This document shows positions 24,393 to 32,171 of a DNA stretch of 33,372 nt, piece after piece (the stretch's first letter is position 1; every line of letters begins with the position of its first letter). The notes under the pieces were generated by a model. It did not search any database. It saw only the letters and a list, made by a program, of their open reading frames with translations, and was not told where the DNA came from. The DNA comes from Planctomycetota bacterium (lineage in GTDB: Bacteria; Planctomycetota; Phycisphaerae; Sedimentisphaerales; Anaerobacaceae): assembly GCA_013349615.1 (NCBI GenBank), contig DUZJ01000035.1, forward strand, positions 1 to 33,372, given 5' to 3'. Both the position numbers and the translations under genes were made by a program.

Positions 24393-25499
24393 ATGTCCAC
24401 AAATATCAGATGGGGTGTGATTGGGTCAGGCGGAATTGCCCGAAGAAGAACGATTCCGGAAGGTATTTTGAAAGCTAATAATGCCGAATTATCTGTGGTA
24501 TTTGACATCAACGCGCAGGTAAACGCTGAGGTGGCCAAAGACTTTGACGCCGAACAGGCAGCGAGTATCGAGGCACTCCTGGATACGGATGTCGAGGCGG
24601 TTTACATTGCCACTCCGGCCCATCTTCACGGCGACCAGCTTCGGGCCTGCGCCAGGGCCGGAAAGCACGTCCTTTGCGAGAAACCTCTGGGTATGACAGT
24701 GGCCGAGACGCAAGAAATGATTAACGTTTGCAAAAAGATGGGCATAAAGCTTGGCTGTGCATTTATGATGCGTTTCGTGGCCCAGCACGCCGAAGCGCTC
24801 AGGCTCATACGTGAGGGTAAGCTCGGCATACCAACCTACGCCCGGGCCCAGCTTTCCTGCTGGTATCCGCCCATCGAAGGCGCCTGGCGTCAGGACCCCG
24901 CCACTGGCGGCGGCGGGGCGCTGATTGATATGGGAGGCCACTGCATCGACCTGCTGGAAATGTTCTTTGGAAAAGTCGCAAGACTAAGTTGTTTTATCAA
25001 CAACACAGTCCACGATTATAAATCGGAAGACAGCGCGGCAGCATTACTGTTTTTTGAAAATGGAGCGCTGGGAACCGTTGACACCTTTTTCTGTATCCCC
25101 GACAACAGCAGCAAGAACGCGCTCGAGCTTTACGGTTCAAAGGGCTCGATATTAGCTAAGGGAACCATTGGCCAGGCACCTGCCGGCGAGATGGCGGCGC
25201 TTCTGGAAAAAGACGGCAAGGACTACGATGCACAGCAGGCACGCCACGTTAGAAATTCTACAATCCGCAAAATCACACGAAAAGCCGGATTTTCTAACGG
25301 GGCACGCCCCGAAGGTCAAGGGACGATTATTGCTCCTGAGCCGGTAAATACTTATCAGGCTGAGATACAAGAGTTCAGCCAGGCGATTATAGATGACCGT
25401 GAGCCGCTTATCGGCGGCGAGTTGGGTTTGCGCAATCAAAAGGTGCTGGCTGCCTGCTATGAGTCCGCCAGGTCCGGCAAGGTAATTGAGGTCGGCTGA
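24393..25499 (+). CDS. Gfo/Idh/MocA family dehydrogenase with an in-frame palindromic insertion
   Basis: A 368-residue NAD(P)-dependent dehydrogenase: Rossmann motif WGVIGSGGIARR, EKPLGMT with the conserved Lys, and GGGALIDMGGHCIDLLE with the catalytic-region His. Residues about 285-302 (HVRNSTIRKITRKAGFSNGA) are encoded by a palindromic repeat of the CGTTAGAAAT family. The family normally runs straight from the substrate-binding sheet into the TYQAEIQEFSQAI helix, so the insert lengthens a surface loop. TAAGGA lies 8 bases upstream of the ATG. The gene follows the aminotransferase after the orphan transposase fragment and precedes a UroD gene. Substrate unknown; a sugar or cyclitol is expected. 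Confidence 0.9.
   Translation: MSTNIRWGVIGSGGIARRRTIPEGILKANNAELSVVFDINAQVNAEVAKDFDAEQAASIEALLDTDVEAVYIATPAHLHGDQLRACARAGKHVLCEKPLGMTVAETQEMINVCKKMGIKLGCAFMMRFVAQHAEALRLIREGKLGIPTYARAQLSCWYPPIEGAWRQDPATGGGGALIDMGGHCIDLLEMFFGKVARLSCFINNTVHDYKSEDSAAALLFFENGALGTVDTFFCIPDNSSKNALELYGSKGSILAKGTIGQAPAGEMAALLEKDGKDYDAQQARHVRNSTIRKITRKAGFSNGARPEGQGTIIAPEPVNTYQAEIQEFSQAIIDDREPLIGGELGLRNQKVLAACYESARSGKVIEVG
25247..25298. repeat. In-frame palindromic insertion (CGTTAGAAAT family) in Gfo/Idh gene
   Basis: Arms CGTTAGAAAT (25247-25256) and ATTTCTAACG (25289-25298) are perfectly complementary. The interior (TTCTACAAT.CGCAAAATC) is nearly identical to that of the intergenic copy at 28029-28089, so both derive from one mobile sequence. 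Here it is translated. Confidence 0.85.
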
Positions 25500-25524
25500 G
25501 GCTTCTTGAGCAATGGGTACCCTT

Positions 25525-25574
25525 GTGGCACGGCCATCTTGGCCGTGTTTTCACGGGCTGGAAGCCCGTGCCAC
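25525..25574. repeat. 50-base double-hairpin repeat (GTGGCACGG ... CCGTGCCAC)
   Basis: Outer arms GTGGCACGG and CCGTGCCAC enclose two tandem hairpins: CACGGCC-atctt-GGCCGTG (25529-25547) and CACGGGC-tggaa-GCCCGTG (25552-25570). It lies between the Gfo/Idh stop and the UroD start. An open frame runs through it from 25506, but family homology begins only at 25626. Confidence 0.8.
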
Positions 25575-25625
25575 CAAATGCTGGCGGCCGTACGTTTGTG
25601 TGCAGAGTTCTTGAGTAACCCTGAT

Positions 25626-26684
25626 ATGGATTTCACTGACACCATTACTAAGAATACCCTGCGAGCCATCCGTTTTGACAAGCCCGAACACATACCGGTT
25701 GATTTCTGGACGAATCCGGCTTGCTGGCACCACTACCCACCGGAAGCTTTGCTTGAGCTAATGGCTGAACACCGCATTTTGTTTCCTGACTTTGGTCCGG
25801 AATATAAGCCGCCCGAATTAGCTCCCTGGGAACGCGCCGGTCAGCCCTATACAGATGCCTGGGGCTGCGTCTGGGAAACTACCGATGACGGCATCACAGG
25901 TGCGGTAACCGGCCATCCTCTCTCAGAATGGTACGCTCTGGAAGGTTTTACACCGCCCGACCCCGCCAAGACGAACGGCATGGCTGAAATCGATTGGTCT
26001 GTAGTTGAGGACAAAATCCTCAAGGCCAGAGAAGAGGGAAAGCACATTGCCGGCAGTCTGGAGCATGGCCACGCGTTCCTGAGGCTCAGTTATCTGCGCG
26101 GATACGAAAGGCTCCTGTTTGATATGGCAGATAAAGACCAGAGGCTCTGGCAATTGATTGATATGGTCGAGACCTTCAGCATGGGGATTGTTCAGCGTTA
26201 CGTTGACCTCGGCGTTGCGATGATGCGCTATCCTGAAGACCTGGGGATGCAACTCGGCCCAATGCTTTCGCCTGAACATTTCAGGACATATATCAAACCC
26301 ATTTATGAACACTTGACGGCACCGGCACGCAAGGCGCACCGCCTCGTCCACATGCACTCTGACGGCGATATCCGTGACCTTGCGGACGACCTTGTCGTTA
26401 GCGGATTGGATGCTCTCAACCTTCAGGACCTTGTTAATGGCATTGACTGGATAGCCGCCAACCTTAAGGGACGAGTCTGTATCGACCTCGATATAGACCG
26501 ACAGTCTATCACCCGGTTCGGCAGTCCCCGGCAGATTGATAACCTAATCCGGGAAGAGGTTGAAAAGCTCGGCAGCCCTGAAGGTGGCCTTATGATGATA
26601 TACGGTCTGTACCCAGGCGTTCCTCTTGATAATGTAAAGGCTATTATGGACGCAATGGAGCGATATGCCGCTTTCTATACTTAA
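25626..26684 (+). CDS. UroD-superfamily protein (variant active site)
   Basis: A 352-residue protein of the uroporphyrinogen decarboxylase superfamily. The N terminus is NTLRAIRFDKPEHIPVDFWT; the middle has GMQLGPMLSPEHFRTYIKPIY and the second half RLVHMHSDGDIRDLADDLV. Where zinc-type relatives have HxCG, this one has HMHSDG (His242, His244, Asp246), and the C-terminal loop (GGLMMIYGLYPGVPLD) has no Cys. The metal site, if any, therefore differs from UroD-A. Heme-pathway signatures are absent. The start at 25626 is chosen because the upstream 40 residues of open frame are encoded by a hairpin repeat. It lies between two Gfo/Idh genes, a neighbourhood seen for such proteins in sugar loci; activity unknown. 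Confidence 0.82.
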   Translation: MDFTDTITKNTLRAIRFDKPEHIPVDFWTNPACWHHYPPEALLELMAEHRILFPDFGPEYKPPELAPWERAGQPYTDAWGCVWETTDDGITGAVTGHPLSEWYALEGFTPPDPAKTNGMAEIDWSVVEDKILKAREEGKHIAGSLEHGHAFLRLSYLRGYERLLFDMADKDQRLWQLIDMVETFSMGIVQRYVDLGVAMMRYPEDLGMQLGPMLSPEHFRTYIKPIYEHLTAPARKAHRLVHMHSDGDIRDLADDLVVSGLDALNLQDLVNGIDWIAANLKGRVCIDLDIDRQSITRFGSPRQIDNLIREEVEKLGSPEGGLMMIYGLYPGVPLDNVKAIMDAMERYAAFYT

Positions 26685-26730
26685 CGATTTGTTTTATTAT
26701 AATTTAAGTCTGCTCACAAAGAAATTCATA

Positions 26731-26758
26731 GTACGGGCGGTTCGCGAACCGCCCGTAC
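26731..26758. repeat. Perfect 28-base palindrome just before a ribosome-binding site
   Basis: Half-site GTACGGGCGGTTCG followed by its exact complement; this is the longest and only fully symmetric copy of the palindrome also found at 391-418 and 3604-3630. It ends 2 bases before the GGGAAAGGAAAC ribosome-binding region of the gene at 26777, so in the mRNA it would form a hairpin directly against that site. Confidence 0.85.
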
Positions 26759-26776
26759 CGGGAAAGGAAACAGAAT

Positions 26777-27802
26777 ATGAAAAAGCTTGGCGCAGCGATT
26801 ATTGGTTGTGGCTGGGTAGCTCAAGAGTATGTAAAGGCTTTTCAGAAAGATGAACGCTCCGAGGTGCGAACGCTGGTTAGCCGAAATCGCGCAAACGCAG
26901 AACGGTACCGAGAACGCTACAACTTACAGTGTACCATCGAAACCGACGCCTCTAAGATGCTTGAGCAAAAAGATGTGGATATCGTAGTCGTATGCACGCC
27001 GCACAATGTACACACGGAGTATGTGGTCGCTGCTGCGGAGGCTGGCAGGCATGTTATCATCGAAAAGCCGGCAGCGTTGACTCCGGAAGATGTCCACAAA
27101 CAACGGGAAGCGGTCAGAAAGAACAACGTCAAAACGGTCGTTGGCTTCGTGCTGCACTGGAACCCCTTGCTGATGACCATTGACCGCCTGATTGAGCAGG
27201 GCGTATTTGGAGACATCTTTATGGTGGAGGTCGATTACCTGCACCGGATATGGATGAAGCCGGAGGAGAAATGGTTTGGCAGTCGCCGGCAGAGCGGAAC
27301 AGCGCTTTTGACCGCCGGCTGTCATGCGATAGATGCACTGCGATGGTTTGCACGCACCGAGGTCGAGCAAGTCTCTGCCTATCAGCTAAAAACCGAAAAT
27401 CCCATACAATACCCGGGGACGATCTCCATTAACGTAAAATTCAAGGATGGAAAGGTCGGACGCAGTACCACGAGCTTCGATGTAAAAATGCCGTACCGGT
27501 TCAACATCGGAATCTACGGAACTGAGGGTACACTTCGTAATGATGAGCTCTTTGCACCAAAACTCTTTCCGGGGCAGAACAATTTTTTGAAGATTCCCTG
27601 CGTCCTTCCGGACAGCGGTGACGTCGCCCATCATCCCTTCGAAGGCGAAGTCTCGCATTTTCTTGATTGTATTATTGAGGACAGGCAACCGTTTCCGGAT
27701 CTGGAAGATGCGGCCAAAACCCAAGCCGTGTGCTTTGCTGCCGACCTTTCCGCCGAATCCGGCAGGCCCGTGGCGAACAGCGAATTCGAAAATCTGTTAT
27801 AA
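26777..27802 (+). CDS. Gfo/Idh/MocA family dehydrogenase
   Basis: A 341-residue dehydrogenase: Rossmann motif GAAIIGCGWVAQEYV, TPHNVHTEY, EKPAALT with the conserved Lys, and SGTALLTAGCHAIDALRWF carrying the family's catalytic-region His. The C-terminal sheet ends with the usual FEGEVSHFLDCIIEDRQPFPDLEDAAKT. AAAGGAAAC precedes the ATG. It is the last gene of the plus-strand cluster, 92 bases after the UroD gene. It is only distantly similar to the dehydrogenases at 24393 and 15665 (different helix and loop sequences), so it likely acts on a different sugar or position. Confidence 0.9.
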   Translation: MKKLGAAIIGCGWVAQEYVKAFQKDERSEVRTLVSRNRANAERYRERYNLQCTIETDASKMLEQKDVDIVVVCTPHNVHTEYVVAAAEAGRHVIIEKPAALTPEDVHKQREAVRKNNVKTVVGFVLHWNPLLMTIDRLIEQGVFGDIFMVEVDYLHRIWMKPEEKWFGSRRQSGTALLTAGCHAIDALRWFARTEVEQVSAYQLKTENPIQYPGTISINVKFKDGKVGRSTTSFDVKMPYRFNIGIYGTEGTLRNDELFAPKLFPGQNNFLKIPCVLPDSGDVAHHPFEGEVSHFLDCIIEDRQPFPDLEDAAKTQAVCFAADLSAESGRPVANSEFENLL

Positions 27803-28028
27803 ATTGTTCTACGGAAAGCTATTGATTTGTTATTTTCTTTCGATATTCGGCTATGTAGTATTGATAATGTTTTGTGGCCTTTATTTATGTCGGCCCAGAA
27901 ATCCTACGCCGCCCATTTCGCAGTCCGTTATCATTTCCGCTCATCGCATTGATAGTTTGAGTATTTCAGTGTAAATACCCTCCTTGCCAAAGTACAATCT
28001 CCAGGTTTTAGTTCGACCCAGCCGGCAG

Positions 28029-28089
28029 GCCCCGTTAGAAATTCTACAATGCGCAAAATCACACAAAAAAGGAATATTTCTAACGGGGC
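28029..28089. repeat. Palindromic repeat GCCCCGTTAGAAAT family (intergenic copy)
   Basis: Perfect 14-base arms at 28029-28042 and 28076-28089 with a 33-base interior that nearly matches the copy translated inside the dehydrogenase gene at 25247-25298. It gives the probable ends of the element: GCCCC...GGGGC. Confidence 0.85.
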
Positions 28090-28122
28090 AGGTCTGTAAC
28101 TGGGCTTGTAGTAAGAAATGGC

Positions 28123-28152
28123 CCGGCATTGCCATACAAGTGGCAATGACGG
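28123..28152. repeat. Hairpin repeat CCGGCATTGCC...GGCAATGACGG (copy 2)
   Basis: The arms are identical to the copy at 1925-1954 and the 8-base loop differs slightly. It is located 34 bases downstream of the preceding repeat and about 50 bases from the lyase stop codon. Confidence 0.75.
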
Positions 28153-28201
28153 CTTTCCACGGGGCCGTTTTGCTTCCGTCATTCTTATCACTGCCCCTGG
28201 A

Positions 28202-30124
28202 TTATTCAACCGGGGTGATGGTCAGAGAAACAACAGCGCGGGTCACCGGGCCTTTCAGATTGATGCCCAATCGGGTCGGTTGTTTGCGGGCGCTGACGTC
28301 CTCCTGGATTATTTCAGGTTGGATTTCGAACTCAGCACCAGTAACCCGTATCTGGACCCGGAGGGCCTCCTTCTGTTCCCAGACCATCAGGCACGAAGAA
28401 GGAAGTTGCTTCCATTGGCTGAAGGTAACAAGGGCTGTGCCAAAATCACAAGGTCGGGAGAAAGCAACTTCGTCAGTTACCCTTAAAGAGCCGGAGCCAA
28501 GGCGGGAATAGACAAATTTACGTTCGAGCTTTTTGAGTTCGGGTACGTCATAGGCGGAAGAAATATCCAGAACCAGTGTGTCGCTATTATCAGTAAAAGT
28601 TTCCTGAACTACGCGACCGTGGGACTGTCTGCCGGTTCGCTGCAATTTACCGGCGACAATGGGAACGGGATGTCCGAAGGAATTCAGAACGTTGCTTTCG
28701 TAACGGCGGCTGCTGAATGTACGGGCGGTATAGATTTCACCTCCGGGGTCCAGCAGCAGGGGCTTATCTCCCAGTACAACGATGAAGGAGCCGACGTCGT
28801 TATGGTTGTGGTGTTCCTGGTTATGTCCGCCCTTGAGGGCAACGGCCAGACGTGAGGACGAATTCGCACCAGGCCGGGAGATTAGGACACCACCCTGGGG
28901 AAACCACGACCGGATGCTTAAGCCTTTGGCGGCACTTTGAGCCGGAGAAGCGAGGGAGGCGGAATTGGCGAAAGAATACATCATGCTTTGATATAGTGAG
29001 CCTTGAGGAGAAGCAGGGTCAATTTGTTCCCAGGAGCGCAAACCCATACCTAATCGCCGGCTGACAAAATACATCAGACCCGAGCTGGGCCGGGCCCTGA
29101 TGGAGCAATCAGCGAAGGCAGGATAAACACCGTTGATGATTTCGATATTCGAGCCGAAAGCAGCAGCCTGTTTTGCCTTGTTGTTTTTGAGAAAGTCCAC
29201 CTTGCCGTTGGTGGCCTGATATATCATTTCGCTGAGCATAACATAGTAGCCGAAGCCGTAGTTCCAATAGCCAAGACCTTCGGAGCAGTAGCCATCATCG
29301 GTAAAGCCTTTAAGGAAATTCTTCGAATAGTCCTCTGCAGCCGCGACAAAGAAGGCACGGCTGTGAGGTGAATCAAGCACTGCTAATGCCGAACCGGTCA
29401 CGCCGGCAAGGCAGACAGCATTCCAGTTGTTAGTCGTGGTCATCCACCAGTTTTTCTTGCGCTTGCCTGACACCATATCCCGGTAGGGCTCAAAGACACG
29501 CCGGTCCAGGTTGTTACGAATGAGCCGGCGAGTTTTGGGACTTAATTTGTCGGACAGCAGGTAATCGGCGGTAGCCAGCGACCAGGCAAGCATAGAAGAG
29601 CCAAGGTCGATATCGATACTCTTTCCATTAAAGTTGGTGAGATTGCGGTCGTGAGCCGGCATGACCCAGGTCCGCTCGGAGCAGAGTACCTGGACAATCT
29701 CTTCAAACGCTGGTGTAAAACGCCCTTTACTTTCCAGACATTCGGCCAAGGCAAGTGTACGAACTCTTCCACGGCGACGACCGCTGACCCTCTGCCAGCG
29801 CGTACGGTTGCCCGTGCGGGAAAAGTCCAGATACAAATCATCCGGCTGCTCTGGAATGGGTTCTTGCAGAAGCTTTTCTGCTTCGGAGACGATCCTTTTG
29901 AATGAATCATTCTGGGCCAGTTTCCGCCAGGCGTTCCGGTCGGTGATGCGTGAGCCGAAACCTGCCGGCTTTTCCGGCAGCAGAGCAGCAATGTTCTCGA
30001 TACGCTTTGGGTTAATTTCGTTGGACGCTGCAACTACCATAGTTCGGGCAAAAAGTATGCATCCGCCTGTGAAGAACACAGTTATCAACCGTACCAACAA
30101 CCGCCATTTCACTTCTTGTTTCAT
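28202..30124 (-). CDS. Secreted heparinase II/III-like polysaccharide lyase
   Basis: A 640-residue exported protein with a signal-like N terminus (LITVFFTGGCILFARTMVVAASN), an alpha-helical toroid domain (about 50-390), and a C-terminal beta-sandwich typed by KGGHNQEHHNHNDVGSFIV (about 431-449), the Hepar_II_III metal/active-site signature. Candidate catalytic residues in the helical half are Asn232/Asn233 (TTNNWN) and Tyr286/Tyr289 (GYWNYG). Enzymes of this fold beta-eliminate uronic-acid-containing polysaccharides such as heparan, alginate or ulvan-like chains; the family is too broad to name the substrate. The ATG at 30124 has AGGAAG 6 bases upstream and is preferred over 30148. It is isolated, convergent with the preceding cluster, but fits a glycan-degradation theme. 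Confidence 0.86.
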   Translation of the reverse strand: MKQEVKWRLLVRLITVFFTGGCILFARTMVVAASNEINPKRIENIAALLPEKPAGFGSRITDRNAWRKLAQNDSFKRIVSEAEKLLQEPIPEQPDDLYLDFSRTGNRTRWQRVSGRRRGRVRTLALAECLESKGRFTPAFEEIVQVLCSERTWVMPAHDRNLTNFNGKSIDIDLGSSMLAWSLATADYLLSDKLSPKTRRLIRNNLDRRVFEPYRDMVSGKRKKNWWMTTTNNWNAVCLAGVTGSALAVLDSPHSRAFFVAAAEDYSKNFLKGFTDDGYCSEGLGYWNYGFGYYVMLSEMIYQATNGKVDFLKNNKAKQAAAFGSNIEIINGVYPAFADCSIRARPSSGLMYFVSRRLGMGLRSWEQIDPASPQGSLYQSMMYSFANSASLASPAQSAAKGLSIRSWFPQGGVLISRPGANSSSRLAVALKGGHNQEHHNHNDVGSFIVVLGDKPLLLDPGGEIYTARTFSSRRYESNVLNSFGHPVPIVAGKLQRTGRQSHGRVVQETFTDNSDTLVLDISSAYDVPELKKLERKFVYSRLGSGSLRVTDEVAFSRPCDFGTALVTFSQWKQLPSSCLMVWEQKEALRVQIRVTGAEFEIQPEIIQEDVSARKQPTRLGINLKGPVTRAVVSLTITPVE

Positions 30125-30758
30125 AAAGTTCTTCCTTTCTGTTTCCATACATTAACCTCGTGCACCTGACGGGATTGTACCATAACTAAAAAGTCCGGGC
30201 AAGCTTTAGATGAGTTTATAGGTACATCATAAGGAACTCAGCAGCAAGGCCGAATTAGTAACTGTCTTGTTTCAAAGGTGTTATATCATTTGCGCGAAAG
30301 CACGACTCAAACCTTCAACTTTCAGATCGACAGTTCGTTTCCACACTTTAAAACACCTTTGACAACCGGCAGCCTTTCATGAATAGGATGGGGCTTGCCC
30401 CACCATTCTTTCTTATAAAAACCGCGACGTCTTTTGTCGCCTCCGTATCGTTTAGCCCCGCCACCACGTGGCGGGGTTCTTAAGGAGCTCTTCGGCCCGG
30501 GGTGCCCACGCAAGGTCCGCTTATGTTTAGCCCCCAAATTTATTTGGGGGTCAGAGCGAAGGATTCGATATTTAGCCCGCAGTTTCACTGCGGGTTCCTC
30601 TTTCGTCATTCTCCCTTCACTTCATCATTCGAAATTCCTTGTTCGATATTGGATATTCCTTTTTCTTTGTATGTTTACCCCCGCCTGCCGCGCCGTAGCT
30701 AACGCGAAGCCGGGTCCAAACTCTTGCCTTTCTCCTAAGGAGTCCTTAGGACAACGAA
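30125..30758. other. Repeat-rich non-coding region
   Basis: About 630 bases without a convincing gene. It contains three consecutive hairpins with a shared TTTAG lead (30451-30596, separate entry) and a TATGTTTACCCCCGCC word (starting about 30668) that recurs near 32274. A 95-codon minus-strand frame here is encoded mostly by the hairpins and has no family resemblance, so it is not called. The left 170 bases would hold the lyase promoter. Confidence 0.6.
30451..30596. repeat. Three hairpins with common TTTAG leader and different stems
   Basis: TTTAG is followed by CCCCGCCAC-cac-GTGGCGGGG (30456-30476), by CCCCCAAAT-tt-ATTTGGGGG (30531-30550), and by CCCGCAGT-ttc-ACTGCGGG (30576-30594). All stems are perfect; each is followed by a G-then-T run (GGTTC, GGTCA, GGTTC). 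Stem sequences differ while structure and flanks are kept. Confidence 0.75.
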
Positions 30759-31178
30759 TTACGTACTTTCGTCCCTCCCGGCTGCGCCGGAAGTTTGTTT
30801 GGACTGGTTTTTTATGTTAACAATTTCTTTAGCCAGGATGCTTGCTGCGCCGAGGGCAAACATCGCAAAGACGATCAGCATTGGGCCGAAGAGGAAAACA
30901 ACGGCAACACCGATGGTACAACCGACTAAGGGCCATAGCACAATATCGCGGAGTTTGCTTTTTCTTGTGCCTGGCAGCAATTCAAATATTGCAAGCCCTG
31001 ATGTAAAGCCGGTGCCGGTTACTACAGGGGCCGACAGCCAACAAAGGGCTTTTGCAAACAAAGGGCCTGACTTAAGTACCGGAATGGCAACTGCCATCCA
31101 GCCCACATAAAAAATACCGGCAAAAGCGACAGAGATTATGACCCTAACGAACAAACCAAATAAGCATTTAAGATTCAT
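30759..31178 (-). CDS. Small integral membrane protein of unknown function
   Basis: A 139-residue protein with about four hydrophobic segments (VRVIISVAFAGIFYVGWMAVAIPV; ALCWLSAPVVTGTGFTSGLAI; IVLWPLVGCTIGVAVVFLFGP; MLIVFAMFALGAASILA) and a charged, Ser/Gln-rich tail. I do not recognise a family. The ribosome-binding site is weak, and the C-terminal tail borders repeat-like DNA. The same-strand neighbour at 31290-31676 is a similar-sized membrane protein, so they may form a pair of related accessory genes. Confidence 0.6.
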   Translation of the reverse strand: MNLKCLFGLFVRVIISVAFAGIFYVGWMAVAIPVLKSGPLFAKALCWLSAPVVTGTGFTSGLAIFELLPGTRKSKLRDIVLWPLVGCTIGVAVVFLFGPMLIVFAMFALGAASILAKEIVNIKNQSKQTSGAAGRDEST

Positions 31179-31289
31179 AATACACGCTTGTTTCTAATCG
31201 GCCGTCTCGGCCTCATCTGGCTTTATACTAACCACTATCAACTTTCGACTCGCCAAACGTGCACCTCTGTTGCAAATCGCAGGCTCAGG

Positions 31290-31676
31290 TCAATCTATGA
31301 ACCATTTATAAACGGAAAGTGGGTCCCAGTACACGAATCGGATTGCCACCACCATTAACACCATGGACAGGCAAGCGCACACTGCCAGCCTTATGCCACG
31401 GGGCCGCTTAAGAAGACACCGAAGTAGGCCCCATCCCAGGGCGAATACCGCCAAGACCACGAATATCGGTCGTCCAATAAATATCAGAAAAAATACAAAG
31501 AAGCGGACATACAAAACGACCATGTTGATTGAATCCGGGTCATCAATCGATGGACGCGGCCACCTACCCAGGGATAATCCTGCAATCACCCATGTTACGT
31601 AAAGTGCGGCAGGCAACAACACGGGATATACCAGAATGCAGCGTCGTATCCATTTTTCGATAGTCCCTGATTTCAT
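31290..31676 (-). CDS. Small integral membrane protein of unknown function
   Basis: A 128-residue protein with three to four hydrophobic segments (CILVYPVLLPAALYVTWVIAGL; VVLYVRFFVFFLIFIGRPIF; VVLAVFALGWGLLRCLL; LAVCACLSMVLMVVAIRFVYW). A good GGAGAACCG ribosome-binding site directly precedes the ATG, supporting a real gene. No family was recognised. It lies upstream of and in the same direction as the gene at 30759, 111 bases apart. Confidence 0.68.
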   Translation of the reverse strand: MKSGTIEKWIRRCILVYPVLLPAALYVTWVIAGLSLGRWPRPSIDDPDSINMVVLYVRFFVFFLIFIGRPIFVVLAVFALGWGLLRCLLKRPRGIRLAVCACLSMVLMVVAIRFVYWDPLSVYKWFID

Positions 31677-31925
31677 CGGTTCTCCTTCTGCTCCCTAACA
31701 ATCTCAATAATTCTAAATTCTAAATCCCCCCGCCTCTGGGCGGCGTCACATTTCGAACCACTGATTTTATTCTACCGTTATCCTAATATATTGTATAGCG
31801 TTATTGGTACGGATTTGTTATGATAAGAGCAACGGGAACTTGTTAGTCAGAAGAGATAAGTCTGTGTTTCCCGCTTTATACAGACTGTATAATCATTTTT
31901 CGCAGGAGAAAAAAGGAAGACCAGT

Positions 31926-32171
31926 ATGGTAAATGAAAATGCTGACACAAGACCGATGGCAGTGGGTGGCTGGATGCTGACACTTCTGGTTCTTGCTATA
32001 CCCTTCGTGAATCTCGTTATGTATCTTGTCTGGGCATTGAGTGGTACGGGCAATGTCAACCGCCGAAACTTCTGCAGGGCCTCCATCTACTGGTTCTTGA
32101 TTATCTTGGGCTTCTACCTCTCATTTCTAATCTTAGTGGCAGTCGCCGGCGTCGCCACATCATCGCTATGA
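31926..32171 (+). CDS. Small two-helix membrane protein
   Basis: An 81-residue protein with two membrane segments (GGWMLTLLVLAIPFVNLVMYLVWAL and YWFLIILGFYLSFLILVAVAGVA) separated by a short basic loop (GNVNRRNFCRA). AAAGGAAGACC lies 5-8 bases before the ATG. The pattern (GWMLTLLVLAIPFVN..MYLVWALSGTGN..R.NF.RA) resembles small membrane proteins of unknown function seen in many Gram-negative genomes; I cannot name a family with certainty. Confidence 0.65.
   Translation: MVNENADTRPMAVGGWMLTLLVLAIPFVNLVMYLVWALSGTGNVNRRNFCRASIYWFLIILGFYLSFLILVAVAGVATSSL

Larger units (their letters stand above)
27803..28201. other. Intergenic region between convergent genes, repeat-filled
   Basis: This 399-base gap between the plus-strand dehydrogenase and the minus-strand lyase holds two hairpin repeats (28029-28089 and 28123-28152, listed separately). 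No gene was recognised; short open frames here are encoded by the repeats. Either hairpin might serve as a bidirectional terminator. Confidence 0.6.

Noticed and set aside
30451..30596. Possible CRISPR array
   Set aside because: The units are hairpins with different stems and unequal spacing; a CRISPR array needs constant repeats and variable spacers.
30322..30609. A 95-codon minus-strand open frame
   Set aside because: Most of it is encoded by three hairpin repeats and there is no recognisable protein family or ribosome-binding site.
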